In this document: positions 25,430 through 33,863 of the stretch, one piece after another
How positions within the stretch are numbered: position 1 is the first letter of the stretch
How the letters are laid out: the number at the start of each line of letters is the position of its first letter
NCBI GenBank assembly: GCA_003499525.1
Contig: DNTB01000069.1
Span: 62,001-126,000, forward strand
DNA from: Flavobacteriales bacterium
Lineage (GTDB): Bacteria > Bacteroidota > Bacteroidia > Flavobacteriales_G > Salibacteraceae
Direction of reading: 5' to 3'
Length of the DNA: 64,000 nt
Made by a program: the position numbers and the translations under genes
The notes under the pieces: model-generated
What the model was told of the DNA's origin: nothing
Database searches by the model: none
What the model saw: only the letters and a program-made list of their open reading frames with translations

Positions 25430-26492
25430 GCTGTTACTCATAGAAGATCGGTTTTCGGAAGTCTCAAAAATGATCGTCGATCCTGATATCATTTCCGATA
25501 TGAACCGATATGTAAAACTGAATAAAGAGTATAAAGATCTTGAGGTCATAGTTAACAAGACCAGGGAGTACAAAAATGTTATTGAAAACATTAAGACCAA
25601 TGAGCAATTAATATCTTCAGAGGAAGACGACGAACTGAAAGAAATGGCGGCCGAAGAACTTGATGTTCTCAGGCCGGAACAAGAAAAACTAGAAGAAGAA
25701 CTGAAAATATTACTCATTCCAAAGGATCCTGAAGACGAAAAAAATGCAGTAGTCGAAATTCGAGCTGGAACGGGCGGTGATGAGGCTTCTTTATTTGCAG
25801 GAGACTTGTACCGAATGTATGCCCGTTTTTGCGATAAGAAAGGCTGGAAGCTCGAAATGGTTAGTACAAGTGAAGGCACCGTAGGTGGTTTTAAGGAGAT
25901 AATATTTAATGTGACTGGAGTTAATGTCTATGGTGAACTGAAATATGAAGCAGGAGTTCATCGAGTACAAAGAATTCCACAAACTGAAACTCAGGGCAGA
26001 GTCCATACCTCAGCTTCAACCGTGATGGTGCTGCCGGAAGTGGACGAATTTGATGTTGAAATTAATGAAAAGGATATCAGAAAAGACCTGTTTTGTGCAT
26101 CCGGACCGGGTGGTCAATCAGTGAATACTACATATTCAGCAGTTCGGCTTACACATTTACCCACAGGCATGGTCGTGCAATGTCAGGATCAGAAATCACA
26201 GCATAGAAACTACGAAAAGGCACTGGCAGTTCTTAGAAGTAGGATTTACGACATGGAACTTCAGAAAAGAAATGAGGAAGACGCTCAAAAGAGAAAACTA
26301 ATGGTTTCCAGTGGTGACCGCTCGGCCAAAATCCGAACCTATAATTACCCTCAAGGACGAGTTACTGATCATAGAATTAACCTGACGCTTTACAACCTTT
26401 CCGCAATCCTGGATGGAGATATTGAAAAGATCATTGAAGAGCTAAAGATTGCCGACAATGCGGAGAAAATGAAAGAAGGAGCCGATACATGA
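25419..26492 (+). CDS. prfA: Peptide chain release factor 1
   Basis: 357 aa. Recognises UAA and UAG and releases the nascent chain. The PxT codon-reading tripeptide is present as PQT in QRIPQTETQGRVHTS, and the peptidyl-hydrolysis motif GGQ sits in SGPGGQSVNTTYSAVR (about residue 230). N-terminal coiled domain 1-100 is normal. I use ATG 25419 (MLDKLL) instead of the TTG two codons earlier. It starts inside the end of purM and its stop forms ATGA with the pyrF start. Confidence 0.96.
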   Translation: MLDKLLLIEDRFSEVSKMIVDPDIISDMNRYVKLNKEYKDLEVIVNKTREYKNVIENIKTNEQLISSEEDDELKEMAAEELDVLRPEQEKLEEELKILLIPKDPEDEKNAVVEIRAGTGGDEASLFAGDLYRMYARFCDKKGWKLEMVSTSEGTVGGFKEIIFNVTGVNVYGELKYEAGVHRVQRIPQTETQGRVHTSASTVMVLPEVDEFDVEINEKDIRKDLFCASGPGGQSVNTTYSAVRLTHLPTGMVVQCQDQKSQHRNYEKALAVLRSRIYDMELQKRNEEDAQKRKLMVSSGDRSAKIRTYNYPQGRVTDHRINLTLYNLSAILDGDIEKIIEELKIADNAEKMKEGADT

Positions 26493-27304
26493 CAAAAGAT
26501 CAACTTGTTGCTCAGATAAAGTTGAAGAAGAGCTTTCTCTGCGTTGGACTGGATACTGATCTTCGAAAAGTACCTACACAGTATCTCCATTTTGATGATC
26601 CAATTTTTGCATTCAATAGAGATGTTATTGAAGCGACTAAAGATTTTGCTGTAGCCTATAAACCCAATTTGGCATTTTATGAAAAATTTGGGTCAAGGGG
26701 ATGGCGCAGCCTCGAAAAAACAATGGAAATCATCCCTCCGGATATTTTCACTATTGCAGACGCCAAAAGAGGTGATATTGGCAACACAGCAAGGATGTAC
26801 GCCGAAACCTTTTTCGAAGAGCTGAACTTCGATGCCGTAACGGTAAATCCATTGATGGGGAGAGATTCTGTAGAGCCCTATTTAGATTTTCAGGATAAAT
26901 GGACCATAATCCTTGGCTTAACTTCAAATTCCGGGGCAACCGATTTTCAGACTCTGAAATTGGAGAGTGGAGTTCTGAATTATGAACAAATAATGATTAC
27001 CAGCAGTCAGTGGGGGAATTCAAATAATACCATGTTCGTCGTGGGAGCTACCCGACCTGATCAACTCGCGGAAATAAGAAAATCTTTCCCAGAACATTTT
27101 TTCCTGGTTCCCGGAGTAGGAGCTCAAGGCGGAACAGTTGAAGAAGTAAGCCGCATCGGTATGAACGCTGATGTGGGGCTTCTTATCAATTCCTCCAGAG
27201 GAATCCTTTATGCGGGAAAAGGTGAAGAGGCAATGGTAAAGGTTTGTGAGAGTGCCCGCCTTCTTCAACAGAATATGGAAATGGAGCTATTTGGGCATAA
27301 CTAA
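26489..27304 (+). CDS. pyrF: Orotidine 5'-phosphate decarboxylase (type 2)
   Basis: 271 aa. Decarboxylates OMP to UMP, the last step of pyrimidine synthesis. The long subfamily-2 form: CVGLDTDLRKVP at the N-terminus, AVAYKPNLAFYEKFG, the catalytic DAKRGDIGNTARMYAET (Asp-Lys-Asp set), FVVGATRPDQLAEIRK and FLVPGVGAQGGTVEE with the phosphate-binding SSRGILYAG. Overlaps prfA by ATGA. DUF2851 follows after 31 nt. Confidence 0.96.
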   Translation: MTKDQLVAQIKLKKSFLCVGLDTDLRKVPTQYLHFDDPIFAFNRDVIEATKDFAVAYKPNLAFYEKFGSRGWRSLEKTMEIIPPDIFTIADAKRGDIGNTARMYAETFFEELNFDAVTVNPLMGRDSVEPYLDFQDKWTIILGLTSNSGATDFQTLKLESGVLNYEQIMITSSQWGNSNNTMFVVGATRPDQLAEIRKSFPEHFFLVPGVGAQGGTVEEVSRIGMNADVGLLINSSRGILYAGKGEEAMVKVCESARLLQQNMEMELFGHN

Positions 27305-27335
27305 AAATTAAATCATTTCTTATTACTTTCAGGTC

Positions 27336-28619
27336 ATGTTTGACCTGGATGAATTTTTCCTTCATTATATATGGAGATATCTTCTCCTAAACAACACTAA
27401 CCTTCAGACAGACTCAGGAATTCCGGTAGAAATCCTTTCAACAGGAATACCCAATAAAGATAGTGGCCCTGATTTTACCAACGCCAAAATCAAACTTGAA
27501 AATACCATTTGGGTAGGATGCATCGAAATTCATGTCCATTCTTCCGATTGGTATCATCATCAACACCAACTGGATCATGCATATGATTCGACCATCCTAC
27601 ATGTAGTATATGAAATTGACAAGGAGGTCTGCAATTCACGTGGTCAGTATATTCCTCAACTAGAGCTTAAAGGAAGAATCCCTGGTTATACGATTGACAA
27701 CTATAAGAAGCTCAAGAATAACAGGAATAGAATTCATTGCCAAAACATGGATTGGAAACTTAGTCCACTTGAAATGAAATCATGGCATACTCGTTTGGCC
27801 ATTTCAAGGATAGAGAACAAAAGCAGTTTAATCAATCAGCTTTTAAGTAAATATCAAAATGACTTTGAAAGAGTTCTGTATACATTGATCGCAAGATACT
27901 TTGGAAGCAATGTAAATCGTGAACCCATGCAATGGCTTATTGAAAGCATACCTTTTGAGGTTATTCTGAAAAACCAAGATAGACCATCAACAATAGAGGC
28001 ATTGCTCTTCGGGCAGGCCGGATTTCCCGGAGTCAAGGATGAAGACGATTACCTAAAAAAGCTACAGGAGGAATATAAATTTCTGGCTCAGAAATATGAA
28101 TTAGAACCCATGAACAAGAGCGCATGGAAATGGGGAAAGCTAAGACCCTCATCTTTACCCACCATTAGGATTGCTCAATTGGCGTCTTTTCTTGCTCAAA
28201 CGAATTGGAACTTTGACCGGATCATAAGGAGCTTTGACCTGAACTCTTGGGACCACAATCTGGCTATCTGTGCAAGTAGTTATTGGTCCAATCATAGTCA
28301 GTTCGGAAACTCAGTGCAGCACAGAGAAAAGAGAGTTGGTGCTGAATTGAAGAACAATCTGGTTATCAATGCAATAGTACCAGTGATGTTCCTTTACGGT
28401 AAGTTTCATAATAATGAGAAATTGGTCGATCAATCATTACTATTACTGGAAAGCTTGAGAGCTGAAAAAAATAATGTAACCAATCTTTGGAAAAGGAACG
28501 GTATATTTGCCGGCAACGCACTGGAGAGTCAGTCATTGATCGAATTGACAACAAATTTCTGTGATGAATTCAAGTGCCTCAAATGTGCGATTGGTAAAAA
28601 AATCCTTCAAACTCAATAA
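27336..28619 (+). CDS. DUF2851 family protein
   Basis: 427 aa, no signal peptide or membrane helix. The N-terminal block HYIWRYLLLNNTNLQTDSG, then SGPDFTNAKIKLENTIWVG and EIHVHSSDWYHHQHQLDHAYD, is characteristic of DUF2851, found mainly in Bacteroidota. Three conserved His-rich and acidic positions (EIHVHSSDW, HAYDSTILHVVYE) suggest a metal or nuclease-like site, but this is inference. C-terminal cysteines occur as CDEFKCLKCAIG. It lies in a gene string with purM, prfA and pyrF, and 2 nt before the PspC gene. Confidence 0.85.
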   Translation: MFDLDEFFLHYIWRYLLLNNTNLQTDSGIPVEILSTGIPNKDSGPDFTNAKIKLENTIWVGCIEIHVHSSDWYHHQHQLDHAYDSTILHVVYEIDKEVCNSRGQYIPQLELKGRIPGYTIDNYKKLKNNRNRIHCQNMDWKLSPLEMKSWHTRLAISRIENKSSLINQLLSKYQNDFERVLYTLIARYFGSNVNREPMQWLIESIPFEVILKNQDRPSTIEALLFGQAGFPGVKDEDDYLKKLQEEYKFLAQKYELEPMNKSAWKWGKLRPSSLPTIRIAQLASFLAQTNWNFDRIIRSFDLNSWDHNLAICASSYWSNHSQFGNSVQHREKRVGAELKNNLVINAIVPVMFLYGKFHNNEKLVDQSLLLLESLRAEKNNVTNLWKRNGIFAGNALESQSLIELTTNFCDEFKCLKCAIGKKILQTQ

Positions 28620-28621
28620 GA

Positions 28622-28843
28622 ATGTTGACAAAATTTCAGTCCTTCTTGGAAATGCGCGCCTTTGGAGTGTGTGAATGGTGGGGTGAAAAATTGGGCATCA
28701 AAACCAGCCAAATTCGACTTTTCTACATCTACCTTTCTTTCCTGACATTTGGTTCGCCGATTGTGATATATTTGATTATGGCCTTCATTCTGAAGAATAA
28801 GGAGTGGTTTAAAGTACGTCGCACAACAATCTGGGAACTCTAA
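28622..28843 (+). CDS. PspC-domain membrane protein
   Basis: 73 aa. The motif FGVCEWWGEKLGIKTSQIRLFYIYLSFLTFGSPIVIYLIMAFIL is a single PspC domain with one hydrophobic hairpin or helix (about 36-58), truncated to the domain alone. PspC proteins sense envelope stress in proteobacteria; in Bacteroidota the role is unclear. Two nt after DUF2851, and its TAA stop is directly followed in the same frame by the TTG start of the K+ channel gene. Confidence 0.82.
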   Translation: MLTKFQSFLEMRAFGVCEWWGEKLGIKTSQIRLFYIYLSFLTFGSPIVIYLIMAFILKNKEWFKVRRTTIWEL

Positions 28844-29875
28844 TTGGTAATTCGGGCATATACACATTTCAAAGAGCTCTATCTTACTGTTTTCTTGCTA
28901 TCTGGAATACTCATAGCAGGAACAACAGGTTATATGCTGATCGAAGGTTTCACTTTGATCGAAGCTATTTACATGACCATAATTACCGTCTCAACTGTCG
29001 GTTTTGGAGAGATCCATACGCTGACAGACTCAGGAAGAGTTTTTACAGCTATAATGATTCTCTTCAGCTTTGGTATTTTTGCCTTTGCGGCCAGTTCACT
29101 AACTCGCTACATTGTTACAGGACAACTAAGAGATTACTTTAAGAATTACAAAGTGGATACACTACTTGACAATATCAAAGGACATACAATAGTCTGTGGC
29201 TACGGACGAAACGGATCACAGGCAATAGAAACACTACAGGCCTATGAGAAAAAAGTGGTCATTATTGAGAATGACGAGTACATTTTAAATCGACTCAAAG
29301 AAAAAAAACTGGCCTATTTGAATGGCGATGCCACTGATGAAAACACTCTGAAAAAAGCTGGCATAATGAGAGCTGAAGCCTTGATAACTACCTTGCCAAA
29401 GGATGCCGATAACATGTTTGTTGTTTTAACATCACGTGAATTGAATCCAAGGCTTCATATAATTAGTCGCGCTTCGAAAGATACTTCTGAGAAAAAACTG
29501 CGAATCGCCGGGGCTGATAACGTTATACTGCCAGATAAAGTAGGGGGTGCACATATGGCTTCGCTTGTCGTAACTCCAGATGTGTACGAGTTTCTGGATC
29601 ATATTTCTGTAATGGGTTCGAATGAAGTGAATTTGGAGGAAATCAACTTTGATCATTTGCCTGAAAAGTATCACAATAAAACCCTTGCCGAATTGGATAG
29701 GGATTACAATACCGGCTGCCTTATTATCGGCTTTCGCACCACTGATGGACAATATGTTATCAACCCTCCGGGTGAATTAGAAATAATACCCGGATCAAAG
29801 ATCTTTGTTTTAGGTCGACCAGACCAGATCTCTGCATTGAACGATATATTCAACTTAAGATCCACCGAGGCATAA
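28844..29875 (+). CDS. Potassium channel protein with TrkA-N (RCK) regulatory domain
   Basis: 343 aa from a TTG start. Two membrane helices (about 13-31 and 64-85) bracket a pore loop with the selectivity filter TVGFGE (51-56; canonical TVGYGD varies at the aromatic and acidic positions). The cytosolic part has a Rossmann TrkA-N domain (GHTIVCGYGRNGSQAIETL, about 108-127; GDATDENTLKKAGI) and a TrkA-C domain (about 255-338). No ATG is available upstream of TM1 because the preceding codon is the PspC stop, so TTG is required. Gates K+ flux in response to ligands or nucleotides. Confidence 0.88.
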   Translation: MVIRAYTHFKELYLTVFLLSGILIAGTTGYMLIEGFTLIEAIYMTIITVSTVGFGEIHTLTDSGRVFTAIMILFSFGIFAFAASSLTRYIVTGQLRDYFKNYKVDTLLDNIKGHTIVCGYGRNGSQAIETLQAYEKKVVIIENDEYILNRLKEKKLAYLNGDATDENTLKKAGIMRAEALITTLPKDADNMFVVLTSRELNPRLHIISRASKDTSEKKLRIAGADNVILPDKVGGAHMASLVVTPDVYEFLDHISVMGSNEVNLEEINFDHLPEKYHNKTLAELDRDYNTGCLIIGFRTTDGQYVINPPGELEIIPGSKIFVLGRPDQISALNDIFNLRSTEA

Positions 29876-29907
29876 GTACTCAAGGCAACTCAGTTCATTC
29901 ATATATC

Positions 29908-29915
29908 TATATTTG
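29908..29915 (+). promoter_or_regulatory. Candidate -7 element upstream of the AGCS symporter gene
   Basis: TATATTTG, an exact TAnnTTTG match, 18-25 nt before the ATG at 29933. A -33 TTG at 19 nt is absent. Confidence 0.5.
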
Positions 29916-29932
29916 AGTCTTCTCAAAAATTT

Positions 29933-31435
29933 ATGAAGAAACTTATTGGCATCATACCTTTTCTACTTATCGCGCAAATATCCAATGCGCAAACCCTGGA
30001 CGACCGTATCAATGAGATCATTGAACCCATCGTAGGAGTGCTTGCTGCTGTTTTTTTCTGGGATCCTTTCAATGCTGTAGGACTTGATCTCGGCGGTGAC
30101 GCTCCGATAATTGTTTTATGGCTGGTCGTTGGGGCCATCTACTTCACTTTTAGGATGAGATTCATTAATCTTCGAGGGTTCAAACATGCTATAGATCTCA
30201 TTCGAGGACGGTTTGACAACCCAAATGATAAGGGAGAAGTATCACATTTTCAGGCACTTACGACAGCACTTTCTGCAACAGTAGGACTTGGAAATATTGC
30301 AAGTGTTGCCGTTGCAATTACCATTGGAGGACCCGGTGCTACCTTTTGGATGATTCTCGCAGGTTTCCTCGGAATGTCCACCAAATTCACAGAGTGTACT
30401 CTCGGAGTGAAATATCGCGAAATAGATGAGAATGGAAAGGTTTCAGGTGGCCCCATGTACTATCTGACTAAGGGCTTCGAGAAGAGGAACATGGGACGAC
30501 TGGGAAAAATATTGGCAGTACTGTTCTCCATTCTGGCAATTGGGGGTTCTCTCGGAGGTGGAAACATGTTCCAATCTAATCAGGCCTTTTCGCAGCTGTC
30601 AGGTCAAATCCCAATGCTTGAAAACAATGGCTTTTGGTTCGGTATTGGAATGGCTCTGCTCGTGGGAGTGGTCATCCTGGGAGGAATTCGGTCCATCGCC
30701 AAAGTAACTGAACGCATTGTTCCGTTTATGGCCGCCATTTATATTGTCACAGCCCTGATAATTCTTGGAATAAACTTTTCCGAAATCCCAACGGCATTTG
30801 GACTCATTTTGCAGGGAGCTTTTGATGCTGACTCTATGTATGGCGGATTTATTGGAGTTTTAATGACAGGCTTTAAGAGAGCCTCCTTCTCCAATGAAGC
30901 GGGCGTAGGTTCAGCTTCCATAGCGCACTCAGCAGTTAAAACCGACGAGCCGGTAAGTGAAGGTATTGTGGCTTTATTGGAGCCCTTCGTAGATACAGTA
31001 GTAATATGCACTATGACTGCCCTTGTAATCATTATCACAGGAAGATATACCGGATATGATCTGGAAGGTGCAGAACTTACATCTTCTGCCTTCGGCAGTG
31101 CCATAAGCTTTTTCCCAGTTGTTTTGTCCGTGGCAATTTTTTTGTTTGCCTTTTCGACAATGATAAGCTGGTCTTACTACGGGTTGAAAGCCTGGACTTT
31201 CCTCTTCGGCAACTCCACAAAAATGGAGAATGTCTATAAGATTATCTTCCTTCTCTTTGTGGTCATAGGGGCTTCATCTTCACTACAGGCAGTCATTGAT
31301 TTCTCTGACATGATGATCCTCGGAATGGCTTTTCCAAATATTCTTGGCCTTTATGTATTGTCTAAAGAGGTCAAATTTGATTTAAACGATTATTTCGGTC
31401 GAATTAAATCTGGAGAAATTATCAGGTTTAAATAA
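29933..31435 (+). CDS. Sodium:alanine (AGCS family) symporter
   Basis: 500 aa. About ten TM helices with the AGCS signatures TTALSATVGLGNIASVAVAI, GGPGATFWMILAGFLGM, FTECTLGVKY and FKRASFSNEAGVGSASIAH. It imports alanine or glycine with Na+. The first 20 residues (MKKLIGIIPFLLIAQISNAQ) look like a cleavable signal peptide ending in N-A-Q, which places an extra segment before the family's first helix. Three nt before the helix-hairpin-helix gene, so co-transcribed. Confidence 0.93.
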   Translation: MKKLIGIIPFLLIAQISNAQTLDDRINEIIEPIVGVLAAVFFWDPFNAVGLDLGGDAPIIVLWLVVGAIYFTFRMRFINLRGFKHAIDLIRGRFDNPNDKGEVSHFQALTTALSATVGLGNIASVAVAITIGGPGATFWMILAGFLGMSTKFTECTLGVKYREIDENGKVSGGPMYYLTKGFEKRNMGRLGKILAVLFSILAIGGSLGGGNMFQSNQAFSQLSGQIPMLENNGFWFGIGMALLVGVVILGGIRSIAKVTERIVPFMAAIYIVTALIILGINFSEIPTAFGLILQGAFDADSMYGGFIGVLMTGFKRASFSNEAGVGSASIAHSAVKTDEPVSEGIVALLEPFVDTVVICTMTALVIIITGRYTGYDLEGAELTSSAFGSAISFFPVVLSVAIFLFAFSTMISWSYYGLKAWTFLFGNSTKMENVYKIIFLLFVVIGASSSLQAVIDFSDMMILGMAFPNILGLYVLSKEVKFDLNDYFGRIKSGEIIRFK

Positions 31436-31438
31436 AAG

Positions 31439-32377
31439 ATGAGATTTACCGGGCTCAAGTATTACCTCGTCATTTGGCGGAACCGCATATTGGCCCTTAT
31501 TCTCTTAGCTGTTCTTAGCCTGGTGTTCGTATTAATAAGGAAGTGGTATCAAGATCAACCCCAGTCAATAGACACGTCTCGATCTGCAGAGTATTATCAA
31601 TATCAAAAGTACATCGACTCCGTAAAGTTGGCTGAAAGAAAGCTGAAACAGACTCACCTTTCACGGGATGTTCAACCTAAGAAGGAAATGCAGTGGAATC
31701 CACAACCAATTGATCCGAATAAGGCATTAAAGGAGGATTGGCTTAATCTGGGTTTAAATGCTGGCCAGTCAAATACCATCCTGAAATATCTGAAAAAGGG
31801 CGGGACATTTCAGGTAAAATCGGACCTTCAAAAAATTTATACCATAGATGATGAGGACTACAAGAGAATTGAGCCTTATCTCATGCTACCAGATACACTG
31901 CGCAATTTCTTGGTTCAATCAGAGGATTCGTTTGATTCTGCTGTCGATATAAAAGAATTAGAAGACGATAAGCTGAACATATCTATTGCTCTGAACGAAT
32001 CAGAAGCTGAAGATTATCAAAAGATACAGGGCCTGGGAGAAGTATTGTCGCACAGAATTATAAAGTACAGAAACCTCCTGGGAGGGTTTTACCGTAAGGA
32101 ACAGCTACTTGAAGTCTATGGAATCGATTCTACTTTATTTGAGGAAATCGAGCCCTATATTTCGATTGACTACAAAAACTTAGAACACCTAAATGTCAAT
32201 GAGCTTGGAGCAAATAACCTGAGTAAACACCCCTACATCACATACAATATGGCCTTGATCGTTACCAGAGATCGTAAAAAAAACGGTCCATTTAAAAACA
32301 AAAAAGAGTTAATGAATCGCGGGTTGTTAAATGAACATTTATACTCTAAAATTGCTCCTTACATTACCGTAAAATAA
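31439..32377 (+). CDS. Helix-hairpin-helix (ComEA-like) membrane-anchored protein
   Basis: 312 aa. An N-terminal membrane anchor (RILALILLAVLSLVFVLI, about 17-34) is followed by a linker and repeated HhH motifs: IQGLGEVLSHRIIKYRNLLGGF (about 197-218), YGIDSTLFEEIEPYI and further copies (NEL..NNLSKHPYITYNMALIV) towards the C-terminus. HhH units bind DNA non-specifically; such anchored proteins are related to ComEA DNA-uptake proteins, but in Bacteroidota the role is unproven. It sits 3 nt after the symporter and 6 nt before the acyl-CoA dehydrogenase, an unexplained grouping. Confidence 0.83.
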   Translation: MRFTGLKYYLVIWRNRILALILLAVLSLVFVLIRKWYQDQPQSIDTSRSAEYYQYQKYIDSVKLAERKLKQTHLSRDVQPKKEMQWNPQPIDPNKALKEDWLNLGLNAGQSNTILKYLKKGGTFQVKSDLQKIYTIDDEDYKRIEPYLMLPDTLRNFLVQSEDSFDSAVDIKELEDDKLNISIALNESEAEDYQKIQGLGEVLSHRIIKYRNLLGGFYRKEQLLEVYGIDSTLFEEIEPYISIDYKNLEHLNVNELGANNLSKHPYITYNMALIVTRDRKKNGPFKNKKELMNRGLLNEHLYSKIAPYITVK

Positions 32378-32383
32378 GATTAT

Positions 32384-33529
32384 ATGATTGAAGAAATAGA
32401 TATAAGTGAGAGAGAACAAATGATTGTAGAAATGGTAAGAGATTTCGCTTCAAAGGAAATTACGCCATTCCGTCGCAAATGGGATGATGACCAGATCTTC
32501 CCTGTGGATTTGTTCAAGAAAATGGGAGAACTTGGGTTACTGGGTGTTTTGGTTCCTGAGTCGTACGGAGGAGCAGGACTCGGATACAAGGAATACGTTC
32601 ATGCGATCATTGAATTGGGCAAGGCTGATGGTGCTATTGGCCTTTCGATGGCAGCTCATAATTCGTTGTGCACAAACCATATACTTCAATTTGGTACTGA
32701 AGATCAAAAGCTGAGATATCTTCCCAGACTTGCGAGTGGAGAGCTTATTGGTGCCTGGGGTCTTACGGAGCAAGGCACGGGCTCTGATGCCGGTAATATG
32801 ACCACTACAGCTACACTTAAAGATGGCCAGTGGATAATCAATGGAGGTAAGAACTTTATTACTCATGGAATATCAGGAGATATTGCGGTAGTAGTTGCCC
32901 GAACCGGAAACAAAGGTGATTCGCGAGGAATGTCTTCCTTCATCATAGAAAAAGGTACGCCAGGATTCAAAGGGGGTAAGAAAGAGGATAAACTTGGAAT
33001 GAGAGCATCAGAAACGGCATCCTTGTTCATGGATGAATGCAGAATTGATGAGGGGCAGATCATTGGAGAGGTCGGTGAAGGTTTCATTCAGTCTCTAAAA
33101 GTTTTAGATGGGGGTCGAATTTCGATAGCGGCGCTTTCAATTGGTATTGCAAAAGGAGCATATGAGGCAGCATTGCAATACTCTAAGGAAAGAAGACAAT
33201 TCGGAAAGTCCATCTCAGAATTTCAAGCCATTGCATTCAAATTAGCAGACATGGCCAGCCAAATAGATGCGGCCTATTTACTGACGATGAGAGCCGCAGA
33301 AATGAAGGATCGCGGAGAAAATGTAACGCGAGAGTCTGCAATGGCAAAATATTATGCTTCAGAGGTATCTGTAAAAGTGAGTACCGAAGCCGTCCAAATA
33401 TTTGGCGGGTATGGCTACACTAAGGACTACCCAGTGGAAAAACACTACAGGGATTCAAAGCTTTGCACCATAGGAGAAGGAACTTCTGAGATTCAGAAGT
33501 TGGTCATTTCCAGACAAATACTAAAATAG
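32384..33529 (+). CDS. Acyl-CoA dehydrogenase
   Basis: 381 aa. Flavoenzyme introducing a 2,3 double bond into an acyl-CoA; FAD substrate part GAWGLTEQGTGSDAGNM and FITHGISGDIAVVVART, C-terminal helical domain SKERRQFGKSISEFQAIAFKLADMA, FGGYGYTKDYPVEKHYRDSKL and IGEGTSEIQKLVI, the latter with the catalytic Glu of the family in the E-G-T context. Short- to medium-chain or branched-chain substrates are possible. Last gene of the AGCS-HhH unit; the rpsU promoter follows immediately. Confidence 0.94.
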   Translation: MIEEIDISEREQMIVEMVRDFASKEITPFRRKWDDDQIFPVDLFKKMGELGLLGVLVPESYGGAGLGYKEYVHAIIELGKADGAIGLSMAAHNSLCTNHILQFGTEDQKLRYLPRLASGELIGAWGLTEQGTGSDAGNMTTTATLKDGQWIINGGKNFITHGISGDIAVVVARTGNKGDSRGMSSFIIEKGTPGFKGGKKEDKLGMRASETASLFMDECRIDEGQIIGEVGEGFIQSLKVLDGGRISIAALSIGIAKGAYEAALQYSKERRQFGKSISEFQAIAFKLADMASQIDAAYLLTMRAAEMKDRGENVTRESAMAKYYASEVSVKVSTEAVQIFGGYGYTKDYPVEKHYRDSKLCTIGEGTSEIQKLVISRQILK

Positions 33530-33530
33530 A

Positions 33531-33561
33531 TTTGTTTTAATCAATGTAAGGTTTACTTTTG
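33531..33561 (+). promoter_or_regulatory. Promoter of rpsU (Bacteroidota consensus)
   Basis: TTTG at 33531-33534, exactly 19 nt, TACTTTTG at 33554-33561. All consensus bases of TTTG-N19-TAnnTTTG match. It begins 2 nt after the upstream stop; the ATG is 27 nt downstream. Confidence 0.85.
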
Positions 33562-33587
33562 CAAACCAAATTTTTTAAAAGAAAAGA

Positions 33588-33782
33588 ATGCTGATCATTC
33601 CAGTAAAAGAAGGAGAGCCGGTAGAACGAGCGATCAAAAGATTCAAGAAGAAATTCGAGAAAACCGGAGTTATGAAAGAGTTGCGTGAAAGAAAGCACTA
33701 TACCAAACCAGCAGTGCGTCGCAGATCTGAAAAGCTTCGGGCTATATATCGTGAGCAATATCTTGCACGCGAAGAGGCATAA
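33588..33782 (+). CDS. rpsU: 30S ribosomal protein S21
   Basis: 64 aa, very basic. MLIIPVKEGEPVERAIKRFKKKFEKTGV and RRRSEKLRAIYREQ are S21 hallmarks. S21 binds late to the 30S platform beside the 16S 3' end. In Bacteroidota that region matters for sequestering the anti-Shine-Dalgarno sequence (established for the phylum; not visible here). The gene has its own promoter and a terminator (33809-33840). The ATG follows an A-rich leader, AAAAGAAAAGA. Confidence 0.96.
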   Translation: MLIIPVKEGEPVERAIKRFKKKFEKTGVMKELRERKHYTKPAVRRRSEKLRAIYREQYLAREEA

Positions 33783-33808
33783 AAAAACAAGATTTTTATC
33801 GTTTAGAG

Positions 33809-33840
33809 AATCCTGCACAATCGTGTGGGATTTTTTAATT
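33809..33840 (+). terminator. Rho-independent terminator after rpsU
   Basis: AATCCTGCAC (33809-33818), loop AATC, GTGTGGGATT (33823-33832), then TTTTAATTTT. All ten positions pair, two as G-U. The GTG at 33825 that could begin the next frame lies in the 3' arm. Confidence 0.85.
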
Positions 33841-33863
33841 TTATAGATTCTGCAAATTCATTG

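Noticed and set aside
33825..33863. GTG start for the Xer gene
   Set aside because: It lies in the 3' arm of the rpsU terminator hairpin.
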